64,000 nucleotides of DNA from Selaginella tamariscina (lineage: Eukaryota; Streptophyta; Lycopodiopsida; Selaginellales; Selaginellaceae), in NCBI GenBank assembly GCA_003024785.1, contig PUQB01000125.1:186001-250000 (forward strand). The letters are read 5' to 3'. The notes below the pieces were generated by a model. That model was not told the DNA's origin. It did no database searches and saw only the letters and a list, made by a program, of their open reading frames with translations. Below, in pieces: positions 38,401 to 51,750 of this stretch. How positions within the stretch are numbered: position 1 is the first letter of the stretch; each line of letters begins with the position of its first letter. The position numbers were made by a program, and so were the translations under genes.

Positions 38401-41400
38401 TCACACCCACTTATGAAGTAGGTGTTCTTTAAAGAGTTATAAATTTTAGGACCAACTCCCTGCACAGAATTCAAACATGTTAACCAAAAATAATAGAATA
38501 CTTCAAGAATTTAGAACTAACTAAACCCTGAACACACTACACTTTAAGCAGTTCTATTGATTTTAGATAATAGGCTCAATGAGTTTTAACCCAAAGGGTC
38601 AACACGTGGCTGCCAAGTGGCCATTCGACATCATCACCCTCAACGCTAAATCTTCCAAGATAACCCTAAGAGTTTGACTCAGAAGCCCAATTAGGTAGAA
38701 GACTTAAAGTCCTACCCTAAGTCCCATAGAATGACCATCCCCTGAACCCTAGAGGATAACTCAAGTAGACTTTAGGATCCTGTTCTAGTAGACTTAGACA
38801 GGCTCATGCCTTAACCCCACAAAAGAATATGTGTCTCATACATACCCCCGTGATAAAGCCAAGGCATCCTCACTTACCCTTGAGGAATCACCCTCATTCG
38901 GAGTACAACCCCTTTAGGGTGACAAGGGGTACCCTAAACCACGATTAACCCTTAAGGGTTTGACTGGCCAAGTCATACCCTAGCCCTAGGGCTAATACTT
39001 AGTAAGGACGCGAGTGTGCGCCATAGGCGAACACGAGTGTTCTGCTAAGCAAACTTCTTAAGGCTAGGTTTGGTACATGACCTTGTGAGTGCCTCACGAA
39101 AGGGCTCTTGCTAACACACTTAGGTTGTTCAACCCGGAGAACACTCCCCTAGCCAAGTGTGCTAAAGCAGACCTAGTTACGAGACCTAACCTACCTTGAG
39201 CAAATGACTAGGGCTTAGCACCCTAGTGCAAACACAAGCATGTCTGTTTGCTAGAGTATCCGACCTCTTGGCGACAAGCCCATGATACAACCCAAGGGCG
39301 TGCATTGGGCATTGTATCATGTGACATCTAGGCCAGTGTCACATCTCCATGTGACATTGCTTTCCACGATCTGGCCTATCATGCTTAGCCCTTAGATTCA
39401 AGAGTTGCACCAAGTGCCACAAACCTAGCTCCTAAATGCCAACTCTAAAATCCCTCAGTGAACCCTCAAGAACTAGGTAATGTGAACCTGTCAAATAAGA
39501 TTTCACGCCCACAGTTGGACAAGGACACAAATGTGTCTTGTTTGGTCGTGAGTGCTACACCTAGCTTGATGTGGAGGAGGAGGCTAAAGACAAGTTTCTA
39601 CCTCTGCCTCTTGGAACGTGTAATCCGACAAGACCTCCCAGACATGGATTCACCAACGTTAAGGGTAAGTTACCCCAAGGGTGGGACGTACCCCTGTCAT
39701 TTGGAAGTTAGGGCGGCACAACAAAGGGTTGTGCCTTGACAACACAAGCTAGAGCTTGTACCAAGAGAAGAGTATGAACCCATGAACCCTCACTCCTACA
39801 TACTTTACCTTATTTATGAGACAGAGCCCCCCCCCCCCGTTTTCCTATTTACATAAGTGGGCTGGCATGGAATCTCATTCCCAGTGGAATATACTTGGTG
39901 AGTTATCCATCGATCCCTAAACCCTAACTTGTCAAACCTAGGGGTATTTCTAAACATATCATGCCGAACTCACTGGAACTAACCATTAACCCAACCGGAC
40001 ACGGAAAACCAAGGTAAGAGTTTTCTACATGCAAGTGCTAACTTCACCCGAGTTTCTTACAAATTTCTAATAATACCCAGCCAAACCATCACTAAATATC
40101 CAAGTGCACTAAGCGGGCCTATTTATTTTACACTTAGGACATATCAACATAGTTCAGTAAATAACAACAGTCAACGTTCAAAGTCAATAGGAGTCATAGT
40201 AAAAACTACTATGACAATGGAGGAAGCCTTGAGGATTGCACAATGATTTGAGAACTCGTTTGGAGAATCACAACATGTGTGTCATGTTCATGTGACGGTG
40301 CATGTTCCTAGATCTTCTTCAACATTCGATCCTGTCCAAATGGAAGTGGATGCTATTCAGTTGGAGGCCAAGTCCTTATGCCACAAGAGGGGTCAAGGCC
40401 AATTGCTTGTCGGTGTGGTCATGGTCGTGGGTGGAACATTCAATGCAACAAGTGCCGAGGATGGGGACATGTTCAAGATCATGTGCATAATACATGGGGT
40501 GTCAAAGGACCTAGGCAGTAGGTACATTGCATCACCTCTAAGGAATTTGACTTTTACACATAGTCAACACTTCCCCAAAGCATCTTTATTCTTCCATCCT
40601 TGTGCAGGCATAGGGGTCCCGATTAAGTTATGATGCTAATGTTTTATGTTTGTGTTTCTGAGCATGGTAGAAGGAACTCTTGTTTTGATCATAGTGGATA
40701 TTGGATTTGGTATATTTTCATTAATCGATCAATATCTGAATTCTTACACTTACATAATGCTAAGTGTTTTATGTTTTGTTTCCGAGCATGTAGAAGGAAC
40801 TCTTGTTTTGATCCTAGTGGATATCGGATTTGGTATATTTTCCATTAATCAATCAATATCTGAGTTCTTACACTTGCACATAGTACCTACCAAGTGAACT
40901 TTGAAGGTGGCATTTGCTGATAAGAAGTTCTTTATTCATTCACATCAAATTGCACATGTACATGTGGTTTTACGAGGATATCATCATATACTTTTGTTAC
41001 AGGTGATGTTGAATCAAGTTCATGACATCATCCTAAATGTCAATTGGCTTCGTGTAATCAATACAAGATGTGATTTTAAGATGTACATGTTGTATGTCCC
41101 AAGATGCCCTTTATTGCGGGCTATTGGACATGCACTATATGGCATGGCGATGACGTTGTTAAAGAAAAATCATTTGGAAACTCATATGTTTGGTACTTGA
41201 TGGCTTTAATAATAGCATATTGTAGTAGTCCTTGCTAATGATTCACACACATGAAGAAAAAAAAAAAAGAAAAAAAAGGAAAAATATGACATGAAACTTT
41301 ATAAAGTAAGAAAAGAAAAGAAGAAACTTTGAGACAATTTATGTATTTATATCTCTTTTCTTTATATTCTTATATCCTCAAACCTTTGAGCCTTAGTTTT

Positions 41401-41880
41401 TATATACCCAAAATAATATAAAGAATGCATATAGGGTAAGGTAGGGTGTAACAGAGAGAATATAAAGAATGCATATAGGGTAAGGTAGAGTGTAATAGAG
41501 GGTGTAAGATGAGGATTACATAAGAATAATAATGAAGGGTTATGCAAGAAAGTTGAATTGACTCATAAATGATGGGGGTTATAAAAGAAGGTGACTTGAC
41601 TTTGACTTGGAAAAGTGCATGAAGGTGAATAATAATAAGGGGTTATGAAAGAAGGTTGAATTGACACATGAATGGTGGGGGTGAAGGTGACTTGACTTTG
41701 ACTTAGGAAAGTGACATGAAGGTGAATAGAAAAAGATAAAAGAAAATGTGCATGATTTAACTATATACATTAACATAATAATGTCGATTAGTTTGACCAT
41801 GCAAGAAAAGAATGGAAGAGAAATAATAAAATGAAATAAAGACATAAATATAAGTAAAAGATTAATCCATTATATGCATA
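38400..41880 (+). mobile_element. Gypsy-family remnant, plus strand
   Basis: The block 38450-38580 matches the LTR-proximal block at 2830-2990. An LTR-like block near 39404-39480 (GCACCAAGTGCCAC...) resembles the LTR start at 2976. Plus-strand coding relics follow. A knuckle-like CNKCRGWGH lies near 40440-40480. A retropepsin active-site segment (L-V-L-I-x-V-D-I-G-F-G) occurs twice in tandem at about 40665-40760 and 40790-40880. The protease end HDIILNVNWLRVINTRCDF lies near 41020-41080. The A/G-rich 3-prime part (41190-41880) matches 5450-6130. No reverse transcriptase is seen. It separates tandem unit A from unit B. Confidence 0.65.
39827..39838 (+). repeat. C12 homopolymer
   Basis: A run of twelve cytosines stands alone in ordinary sequence inside the gypsy-like block. 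It is noted because homopolymer lengths in this assembly look unreliable. Confidence 0.8.
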
Positions 41881-41896
41881 CTATGGATGACCAAAA

Positions 41897-42171
41897 ACAA
41901 CAAACCTTGCCTGAATTTTGTGCATCATTGTACACTTGGCTTCCAAACTAGCCACTCGAAGCTTCAGCTTATTCCTAGCTCCTCCAATCGTGGAACGATC
42001 TGGTGAATACTCAAAGCACGAAATGCAGAACTTCCTGAGCTCCAAATTGTTTTCCCGATTGATTTGATTTCTTCTTGGTACCGCTAGAACTAGAATGCTG
42101 TGATCCGCTGAAATGCATACAGGATTCTCCGGTGCTGGCCACTGCTGCAGCTCCAAATCGCCCTCTTCCAT
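41897..42171 (-). pseudogene. FN3-gene exon 1 fragment, copy B
   Basis: The fragment matches the N-terminal exon of the FNDC3-like gene (DLELQQWPAPENPVC..., LELRKFCISCFEYSPD) but lacks an internal stretch and is followed by no further exons. It retains the splice-donor region. At its 3-prime end it has the extra A missing from the main gene, which helps diagnose the latter's single-base deletion. Confidence 0.75.
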
Positions 42172-42346
42172 TCCCCTGTTTCCAGAACCCTAAATCGATA
42201 ACCCTAAACAAATCTATTTAGGGTTACTCTGTTTGACCTTGATAAACCTGGTAAATACTTCAAAATAAGGTGAGTTTTTAATTTGAATCCCCGTGAATGC
42301 GGCAAATAGTGTGGTCTCCTTGTCATACCAGCAAGGTTACATAAGA

Positions 42347-43366
42347 ATGGGAGATTTTGAAGGTAAAACGTACATCTCATTCATAATTCTTGTATTTCTT
42401 GTGTTCTTGGTGCATTTACTGATTCATGGCATTACATCAAAGTTTTATTCATTGTTACATTAGCTACCATCTGTAGGTGTCAAAGTAGGAACACTGTATT
42501 TCAAGCAGCTAACGAGACTAATACTGAGTGGAAACTTGGGAGAGGTACTTGGTATGGCACTCCTAATGGAGCAGGAACAGACCGTAAGTGCGTGCGTGCG
42601 TGCGTGTGAGTGTGTGATAGAGTTAACTGTGTGCTACAGAAGGTGCATGTGGTTATGGAGGACTTCCTAACACAGGCTATGACTCAAATATTATAGCTGC
42701 AACTCAGGTTTTTTCGGTGTTGGCTGTGGAGCTTGTTTTGAGGTGGTCAACAACATCTGCATGATTACACACACACACAATGTTGCATTTGCAAGTTAAG
42801 TGCGTGAATGGCAGTCTGTGCATGAATAATTCAACAACAGTGATTGTAACCGATGAGTGTCCAGAATGTGAAACAAACCATCTGGATTTCAGTGGGGCAG
42901 CTTTCAGTAGCTTGGCAAGACATGGAGAAAGATCAAGCCCTTGAGTCAGTGGGGATTATCCAGAAAGAATACAGAAGGTGCATCATTAACACACGCACCC
43001 ACAATTATTATATTGTTACTACAGGGTGAATGCTCATATCCAGGATTTCCAATCACATTCAAGTTGCAGATGGAACAAATGAGTACTGGTTGGCTTTTTA
43101 GTGGGTATTCCTAAGCAGGATGGAAGTTAAGCAGCCGGTTGGTAACTAGTTAAAGCATATTAATGATGTGCTAATCGTGTTTATGCAGACAGGAGACTGG
43201 GTTGAAGCAGAACACACATGGGGAGCAGTATACCATGTGGCAGCTCAAGCACCTCCAGACGGTGCACCAGCCCTCTGTCAGATTAACTACCAGTAACGGG
43301 GAGGTTTACACTTGCTTAACAATATTAAAAGCTGGACATTGGTAGAAATATATCTTTGCTAAATAT
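42347..43366 (+). pseudogene. Expansin, copy B
   Basis: The same six-exon arrangement as copy A starts at the ATG at 42347. Conserved segments include GRGTWYGTPNGAG, CVNGSLCMNNSTTV and ECETNHLDFSG. Several indels relative to the other copies break it, for example a shortened FFSNG segment in exon 3, an extra base in exon 4 (GGAGAAAGATC) and a deletion in exon 5. It is probably a pseudogene, although some differences may be assembly errors. Confidence 0.65.
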
Positions 43367-43554
43367 TATATCATAATAATAATTTTTTCTCATTTAACTA
43401 ATATAAGTAATAGACATGCATCACGATTTTGTTCTATAACAACCACACTAATTCCTAATGCATCACGATTTTGTCTATAACAACCACACTAATTCCTCCA
43501 TTTTCCTATAACTGAGTCTTGAAACTTTGGTGGCAATTTCTGATTTCTCCCACG

Positions 43555-44630
43555 TTTACTTATGATAAGAGCGCCATTAACCTCCTCCTCGCAGGATAAT
43601 CCTGTCTACTCTTGGTGATGAGTTGTTGATCTGTCTGTTGAACCTGTTCACCGTGTACTTCCTTACTCAAGTCCCTTACCTTATTCCTGTCCTTAGTTCG
43701 GTCAGTTTTCCTTTTGGGTACCACCTTTGGTTTCTTCACATAATCTGGTGCCTGCTGATCATATTGGAACTGCCTCTTCCGGACCTTCTGTGATGCCCGT
43801 GGAGGAGGTAAACCCTCTTTCCAGTTGTCTGACTTCTTTTTTTCCAATTCAGATATCAACATAGCTGCCTGTGCTAGAACATCCAAGCTACTCATTGAAC
43901 AGTATTCATCGTCATCTTGTTCCTTTTGATCTTGGTCCAGACATACCATCTTATGCTCATCTACATTGGGAGGAGGCTCAGATTCCACAGCCCGGTTCTT
44001 AATGATCACCCGCTTAGAATGGCCAGCAATTGAATTCCCAAGCCCTGGCAGATTTTGTGGTGTATTGTTGTAATCTGCAGAGGTCGACGTGGTAGAACCA
44101 CCAACTTTCCTTGACACAGGCATCCCCAGATCCTTATGCGGACCAAATGCCTACAGCCCAGATGAGCGTAGTCCATGCATTCACGCTGTGACGCTGCAGG
44201 GTCTACCGTGGGATTATCTTGATCCATCGTGTTACCATGGTTGCAGTATGTCTGAGTAGACGAGATGGTCAGAGCTGAATTCTTCAAGTAACCCGGGTTC
44301 TTCACAAGATGAACTCGATCCTGTTGAATTGTGCCTGAGATAGTAGCAGGCGCCATACTGTTGTTCTTCCCCATGTTGTCGAATGAATTCTGATTTTGCA
44401 GCTGTTTGGCGTCCCTGCACTCCACCACGTTGAATTCCTGTTAGAAACAAGATTCAGACCAACCTTAGTTTCCTTTTGCTTTGCTGCAGGCTGCACTTTC
44501 GTAATTGATCCGCACTTAAGAAACAGAAGAACGGAGTTTGACCTACTTCAAATAGACTTTGTTCTCTTTATATATGTTGAACCTCCTGTAGTCGCTGCAG
44601 ATCCGACGGACACGATTATTCCCATACACG
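43555..44630 (-). pseudogene. Unknown basic protein, copy B
   Basis: The minus-strand frames 44428-44006 and 44123-43560 correspond to the long exon of copy A: TPQNLPGLGNSIAGHSKRV, DDDEYCSMSSLDVLAQA and KDRNKVRDLSKEVHGEQV. The first-exon ATG of copy A is GTG here, and frames are interrupted near 44010-44120. In part this copy preserves the reading frame better than copy A, for example through KTDRTKDRNK. Confidence 0.6.
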
Positions 44631-46268
44631 TACCCTAAATTATTAAAAAAAAAAAAAGAAAAATAAATTTATGATAACTTAACCAACTAAACAAACAATA
44701 TAGTTAGCTATTTAAAAAAAGAGTTTACTAACATTTGCTTATTTGATTTATTTCATTCTATTTTTTCTAAATTGCTTACATAATTAACTAATTTTATTCT
44801 TTTTAAAAAAAAATCAATGCAAATAAATAAAACAATAACTATAATATTTTATTAATTTTTAAATAAAGTGGTTAATTTGCTTAAATAAAAATATCATTTG
44901 TTTCACAAGTGGGAATGATATAATATTTATTAAGAATATCTATAATTGCAAAATTTGTTTAAGAAGTGTTAAATCATAAAAAAGTTAATATGTCTAAGTA
45001 GATATTTTAATTGGATAACTTGAATATTTTAAAATGTTAATCGTTCTTAATAATATGGTATGTTTTACTACACAATGTAAAATTGTTTGAGACTAGAATA
45101 TGCTTAATCATTTAAATAATGTACATATTATAAATAAATAAATGTATATGTATATGTATACAATTCAATTTAAGTGCAAAAAATAAAGTTTAAAAACTTA
45201 ATTCTTGAAGGGAACGATGTGGTATTGAGGATATATGTAAATGGATTGTTTAGAGTTTCTTAAACATTATAATATCTTTAAAATATCCTACATCGATGTT
45301 AAGGATATACTTTAATTAAATAATTTAAATTTTTAATTATAAATTCATTTAATAAATTTTATTTAAATAAAAATCTTAGACATAAATCATACAATTGAAT
45401 GGTTTAAAATTTATCTAATACTAAACATAATTTTTATTTTTTAAATATCTTAGTAAAATCTTATGTTTAACAATATACTCTAATTAAATATTGATATTTT
45501 AATTTAATTTTAAATTTATTCTAAGAAGTTCTAATTATATAAATATTAAACTATAATATTGATATGATGTATATGTTGTGTCTATATAAATAATATTTAC
45601 AATATGTATTGGAGTTCAAACAAATGTTTCTACAATATTTTAAAATATAGAATGGGTATATATTAAAACCGAATTAAGTTTATATTCCACCATTTAAAGC
45701 TAAATATGTTCAGTGTTTTTCTTTCTTAATAAATAATAATCATATAAAGATCAAAATACATTAGAAATAATTATATTTTAATATATCGATATATAAATAA
45801 TTAAAACTACTTATAAACTGTGCGTTTTGAGTTTAATAATTTAAGCATAAAATTATTTTAAATTAAAGTGTGTTAAAGTTTGATTATAATAAAGTATTTG
45901 TGTAAATTGCTATCATCTTAACAAGCTCTTTAAAAGCTCTATATTCTATATTTCGTATGACCAGGTTATTTATAAGAGATTATTAAAAAATTATAGCTTT
46001 TTATTATTACATGTTTTTAAAAGCTGAAACAAAATCTAATTCTTACAATTAAGATATATCATTCGTTACTACCTTAATAAGCGGATATTACTAATATGTG
46101 TTTAAAATTTTCTTAACAAAATTTAAGGTTTGAATTACCAGATATTGCATCTTGAGTTGACTATACACATAGAATATCATGTTTAACATCCGAATGGGAG
46201 ACACCTAGTACATATATCAAGAAAAACTTTCTATCCAAGTATTTTACTGTATTATATTTGGCCTGTGA

Positions 46269-46322
<54 letters not shown>

Positions 46323-46365
46323 CTATATATATATATACATTTATTCTGAATAAATGTATATATAT

Positions 46366-46627
46366 AAATAACGAATTTTGTGTACCGGTGTACACTGGCT
46401 TCCAGACTAGCCACTCGAAGCTCTGCAGCTTATGCCTAGCTCCTCAGTGGAACGGGTGTATCCATTTGGTGAATACTCAAAGCACGAAATGCAATACTTC
46501 CTGAGCTCCAAATTGTTTCCCAATTGATTTGATTTCTTCTTGGTAGCGCTAAAACTAGAATGCTGTGATCCGCTGAAATGCATACAGGATTCTCCGGTGC
46601 TGGCCACTGGCTGCAGCTAGCTTCCAT
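46366..46627 (-). pseudogene. FN3-gene exon 1 fragment, copy C
   Basis: A fragment of the FNDC3-like gene's first exon (PAPENPVCISADHSILVLA, then a deletion, then KKKSNQLGNN and CISCFEYSPNGYT). No downstream FN3 exons accompany it in this unit, so it cannot encode an FN3 chain. Confidence 0.7.
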
Positions 46628-46744
46628 TCCCCTGTTTCCAGAACCCTAAATCGATAACCCTAAACCTTGATAAACCTGGTAAACATCCCCGTGAATGCGG
46701 CAAATAGTGTGGTTTCTTGTCAGTACCAGCAAGGTTACATAAGA

Positions 46745-47700
46745 ATGGGAGATTTTGAACGTAAAGCGTATATCTCATTCATAGTTCTTGTATTTCTTGT
46801 GTTTTTGATGCATTTGCTGATTCAACAAAGTCTATTTCTTTTATTCATTGTTATATTAGCTACCATCTGTAGGTGTCAAAGTCGCACGCATGCACTCCTG
46901 GTCCATTAGGAGTACCATACCAAGTACCTCTCCCCAGTTTCCACTCAGTACTAGTCTCGTTAGCTGCTTGAAATACAGTGTTCCTTTATGGAGGACTTCC
47001 TAACGCAGGCTATGATTCAAATATTATAGCTGCAAACTCAGGTTTTTTCAGCAATGGTGTTAGCTGTGGAGCTTGTTTGAGGTGGTCAACAACATCTGCA
47101 TGATTACACACACACAATGTTGCATTTGCAGGTTAAGTGCGTGAATAGCAGTCTGTGCATGAGTAATTCAACAACAGTGATTGTAACCGATGAGTGTCCA
47201 GAATGTGAAACAAACCATCTGGATTTCAGTGGGGCAGCTTTCAGTAGCTTGGCAAGACATGGAGAAGATCAAGCCCTTGAGTCAGTGGGATTATCCAGAT
47301 AGAATACAGAAGGTGCATCATTAACACACGCACGCGCACATTACTTATATTGTTACTACAGGGTGAACTGCTCATATCCAGGATTCCCAATCACATTCCA
47401 AGTTGCAGATGGAACAAATGCGTATTGGTTGGCTTTTATTATCAGATTCGTTCCAAATGCGGGTATTCTAAGCAGGGTGGAAGTTAAGCAGCCGGTATGG
47501 TGACTAGTTAAAGCATATTAATGATGTGCTAATCGTGTTTATGCAGACAGGAGACTGGGTTGAAGCAGAACACACATGGGGAGCAGTATACCATGTGGCA
47601 GCTCAAGCACCTCCAGACGGTGCACCAGCCTCTGTCAGATTAACTATCAGTAACGGGGAGGTTATCACTTGCTTAAACAGTATTAAAAGCTAGACAATTG
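46745..47700 (+). pseudogene. Expansin, copy C, with inverted exon 2
   Basis: Exon 1 (MGDFERKAYISFIVLVFLVF...) starts at 46745. Exon 2 is present only in reverse orientation at 46883-46985, between sequences that remain forward. Exons 3-6 follow in forward order (GGLPNAGYDSNIIAANSG, CMSNSTTVIVTDECPEC, WVEAEHTWGAVYHV). A TAG replaces the conserved tryptophan codon near the C-terminus. It is clearly a pseudogene. Confidence 0.75.
46883..46985 (-). other. 103-bp micro-inversion (expansin exon 2)
   Basis: Read on the minus strand, this block gives the start AGGAACACTGTATTTCAAGC through GTATGGTACTCCTAATGG. That is exactly expansin exon 2 as it reads forward in copies B and D. The block is flanked by forward exon-2 start sequence (GTGTCAAAGT) on the left and forward exon-3 sequence (ATGGAGGACTTCCTAAC) on the right. 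Intron 2 and the start of exon 3 are lost. Confidence 0.85.
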
Positions 47701-47799
47701 GTAGAATATATCTTTGTTAAATATTATATCATAATATAACATTTTTTTTCTCATTTTAACTAATATAAGTAATAGAGATTTTGTTCTATAACAACCACA

Positions 47800-48963
47800 C
47801 TAATTCCTCCATTTTCCTATAACTGAGTCTTGAAACTTTGGTGGCAATTTCTGATTTCTCCCACGTTTACTTATGATAAGAGCGCCATTAACCTCCTCCT
47901 CGGCAGGATAATCCTGTCTACTCTTGGTGATGAGTTGTTGATCTGTCTGTTGAACCTGTTCACCGTGTACTTCCTTACTCAAGTCCCTTACCTTATTACT
48001 GTCCTTAGTTCGGTCAGTTTTCCTTTTGGGTACCACCTTTGGTTTCTTCACAGAATCTGGTGCCTGCTGATCATATTGGAACTGCCTCTTCCGGACCTTC
48101 TGTGATGCCCGTGGAGGAGGTAAACCCTCTTTCCAGTCGTCTGACTTCTTTTTTCCAATTCAGATATCAACATGGCTGCCTGTGCTAGAACATCTAAGCT
48201 ACTCATTGAACAGTATTCATCGTCATCTTGTTCCTTTCGATCTTGGTCCAGACATACCATCTTATGCTCATCTACATTGGGAGGAGGCTCAGATTCCACA
48301 GTATCATTCACATCCCGGTTCTTAATGATCACCCGCTTAGAATGGCCAGCAATTGAATTCCCAAGCCCTGGCAGATTTTGTGGTGTATTGTTGTAAGCTG
48401 CAGCGGTCGACGTGGTAGAACCACCAACTTTCCTTGACACAGGCATCCCCGGATCCTTATGCGGGACCAAATGCCTACAGCCCAGATGAGCGTAGTCCAT
48501 GCATTCACGCTGTGATGCTGCAGGGTCTACCGTGGGATTATCTTGATCCATCTTGTTACCATGGTTGCAGTATGTCTGAGTAGACGAATTGATCAAGATG
48601 GTCGGAGCTGAATTCTTCAAGTAACCCGTGTTCATCACAAGATGAACTCGATTCTGTTGAATTGCGCCTGAGATAGTAGTAGGCGCCGTACTGTTGTTCT
48701 TCCACATGTTGTCAAAAGAATGCTGATTTTGCAACTGTTTGGCGTCCCCGCACTCCAGCACCTTGAATTCCTTTTAGAAACAAGATTCAGACCAACCTTA
48801 ATTTCCTTTTCTGCTTTGCTGCAGGCTGCACTTTCGTAATTGATCCGCACTTAAGAAACAGAAGAACGGAGTTTGACCTACTTCAAATAGACTTTGTTCT
48901 CTTTATATATGTTGAACCTCCTGTAGTCGCTGCAGATCCGACGGACACGATTATTCCCATACA
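47800..48963 (-). pseudogene. Unknown basic protein, copy C
   Basis: This copy has the longest uninterrupted match to the family. Frame 48761-48048 covers the Q/S/T-rich half and the acidic helix (DDDEYCSMSSLDVLAQAAMLI). A second frame, 48051-47800, covers KKPKVVPKRKTDRTKD to the SKRGRNQKLPPKFQDSVIG tail. One frame shift separates them near 48050-48150. The first codon is GTG where copy A has ATG, so translation may start elsewhere, if at all. Confidence 0.55.
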
Positions 48964-50668
48964 CGTACCTTAAATTATTAAAAAATAAAATAAAATAAAT
49001 TTATGATAACTTAACCAGCTAAACAAACAATATAGTTAGCTATTTAAAAAAAGAGTTTACTAACATCTGCTTATTTGATTTATTTTATTCTAATTTTTTT
49101 AAATTGCTTATATAATTAACTAATTTTTTAATTCTTGGGAATGATATAATAATTATTAAGAATATTTATAATTACAAAATTTGTTTAAGAAGTGTTAAAT
49201 CATAAAAAAGTTAATATGTCTAAGTAGATATTTTAATTGGATGACTTGGATATTTTAAAATGTTAATCATTCTTAATAATATGGTATGTTTTACTACACA
49301 GTGTAAAATTGTTTGAAACTAGAATATGCTTAATCATTTAAATAATGTACATATTATAAATATATAAATATATATGTATATGTATACAATTCAATTTAAG
49401 TGCAAAAAATAAAGCTTAAAAATTAAATTTTTAAAGAGAACGATATGGTATTGAGGATATATGTAAGTGGATTATTTAGAGTTTTTTAAACATTATAATA
49501 TCTTTAAAATATTCTACATTGATGTTAAGGATATACTTTAATTGAATAATTTAAATTTTTAATTATAAATTTATTTAATAAATTTTATTTAAATAAAAAT
49601 CTTAGACATAAATCTTACAATTGAATGGTTTAAAATTTAACTAATACTAAACATAATTTTTATTTTTTAAATATCTTAGTAAAATCTTATACTCTAATTA
49701 AATATTGATATTTTAATTTAATTTTAAATTTATTCTAAGAAGTTCTAATTATATAAGTATTAAACTATAATATTGATATGATGTATATGTTGTGTCTATA
49801 TAAATAATATTTACAATATATATTGGAGTTCAAACAAATGTTTCTATAATATTTTAAAATATAGAATGGGTATATATTAAAACCGAATTAAGTTTATATT
49901 CCACCATTTAAAGCTAAATATTTTCAGTGTTTTTCTTTCTTAATAAATAATAATCATATAAAGATCAAAATACATTAGAAATAATTATATTTTAATATAT
50001 CGATATATAAATAATTAAAACTACTTGTAAACTATGCATTTTGAGTTTAATAATTTAAGCATAAAATTATTTTAAATTAAAGTGTGTTAAAGTTTGATTA
50101 TAATAAAGTATTTGTGTAAATTGTTATCATCTTTTTAGTATAAACAAGCTCTTTAAAAGCTCTATATTCTATATTTCGTATGAACATGTTATTTATAAGA
50201 GATTATTAAAAAATTATAGCTTTTTATTATTACATGTTTTTTAAAAATCTAATTCTTACAATTAAGATATATCAAAAGTTACTACCTTAATAAGCGTATA
50301 TTACTAATATGTGTTTAAAATTTTCTTAACAAAATTTAAGGTTTGAATTACCAAATATTGCGTCTTGAGTTAACTATACAATACTATTACAATATAAACT
50401 AAATCATTTAATTATATGTTTCATTCAAAAGTCTTAAACTGGACTTCTTTTTCATTAAAATTCACTTTTAATTTATGTGTAGTTTAAAATTCTTGCATAC
50501 CGATTTAAAACCTCAATAAAACGGAACAGATGTAAAATTCAATACAATATAATTTTTGTAATTGAATAAATATACCTTGTTTTCATTATTGTAATTATTA
50601 GTATTATCATCTTTTTATTTTTGAGTTTTAAGTGTGTGTGTGTGCGCGTGTAAATACACACATGATTT

Positions 50669-50701
<33 letters not shown>

Positions 50702-50747
50702 CACACACACACATACATGTGATTATTATGAAAAACTTTACCATAAT

Positions 50748-51750
50748 GCGGAAGATGTAACTCACACCAGGCTCAAGACGTAGAAGTTAGGCTTGTACCC
50801 TCGTAAGCTTTATCAAAAGAATCACCACTTGGTCGTTTCATCTCCAGGCAATAACTGATCATTGGCATTCCTCCTGTAATTATACCATTTCAACTGAAAA
50901 CAATGTATAACGTGATGAACCAGCAGATTTTGTTGGCTAAATGAGAGAGAGAATTTAAGATTAGGCATATACACATTATGAAACATCATATAAAAAGTGA
51001 GGAACATTTACTACCTTGAGAGCTGTTCTTCCACGGTCTACGAGGAAGGCGGTTCAGGAGGACCTAAAAATTTAAACATAGATTTTAAAACTGCGTATGT
51101 TGATACATAATTTGTATTATGCCATTTATATTAGTCACACACCAGGAGGAGACGGAACAGTGAAAAATAATATTTCTTCTCACGGACTTGGTGGTGCCAC
51201 TCTCCTAACCGAATTTGGTACAGTACAAACTCGGAAGACATAACCCATGCCAGGCAATAACGCGTCAATCTGTCAAACCAAATAATGAGTACATAGAATA
51301 TCATGTTTAACATCCGAATGGGAGACATATATCAAGAAAAACTTTCTATCCAAGTATTTTACTGTATTGGCCTGTGAATAATCTCTCTCTCTCTCTCTCT
51401 CTCTTATATATATATAAACACGGTATACATACGTGCATATATATATATACATTTATTCTGAATAAATTTATATATATAAACAACAAACCTTGCCTGAATT
51501 TTGTGTACCGGTGTACACTGGCTTCCAGACTAGCCACTCGAAGCTCTTCAGCTTATGCCTAGCTCCTCAGTGGAACGGGTGTATCCATTTGGTGAATACT
51601 CAAAGCACGAAATGCAGTACTTCCTGAGCTCCGAATTGTTTCCCAATTGATTTGATTTCTTCTTGGTAGCGCTAAAACTAGAATGCTGTGATCCGCTGAA
51701 ATGCATACAGGATTCTCCGGTGCTGGCCACTGGCTGCAGCTAGCTTCCAT
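50748..51750 (-). pseudogene. FN3-gene exons 1-4, copy D
   Basis: Copies of exon 4 (about 50900-50748, shortened), exon 3 (about 51062-51013), exon 2 (about 51280-51140, LPGMGYVFRVCTVPNSVR in frame) and exon 1 (51750-51489) stand in the original order. Introns are shortened by loss of microsatellites. Deletions in exons 1 and 4 and the lack of all later exons make this a pseudogene fragment. Confidence 0.75.

Larger units (their letters stand above)
41884..46150. repeat. Tandem unit B
   Basis: This segment repeats the order of unit A: FN3-gene exon 1 fragment (minus), telo-box promoter, expansin (plus), basic-protein gene (minus), then an AT-rich spacer. The left edge falls in intron 1 of the FN3 gene, directly abutting gypsy-related sequence. 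The AT-rich spacer 44640-46150 is nearly identical to 48970-50640 and to 62480-64000. No other genes are seen in the spacer. Confidence 0.75.
46157..50640. repeat. Tandem unit C
   Basis: Unit C starts within intron 1 of the FN3 gene (ATCATGTTTAACATCCGAATG block, also at about 30030 and 51300). It then has a (CT)n tract, FN3 exon 1 (46627-46366), the expansin (from 46745), the basic-protein gene (48963-47800) and the AT-rich spacer (48970-50640). Shared derived changes with unit D, namely the expansin exon 2 end deletion and a late W-to-stop change, suggest C and D arose from one another. Confidence 0.75.

Noticed and set aside
39827-39838. Possible assembly gap filler at the C12 run
   Set aside because: Sequence on both sides continues as one gypsy-like block. 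A homopolymer alone is not evidence of a join.
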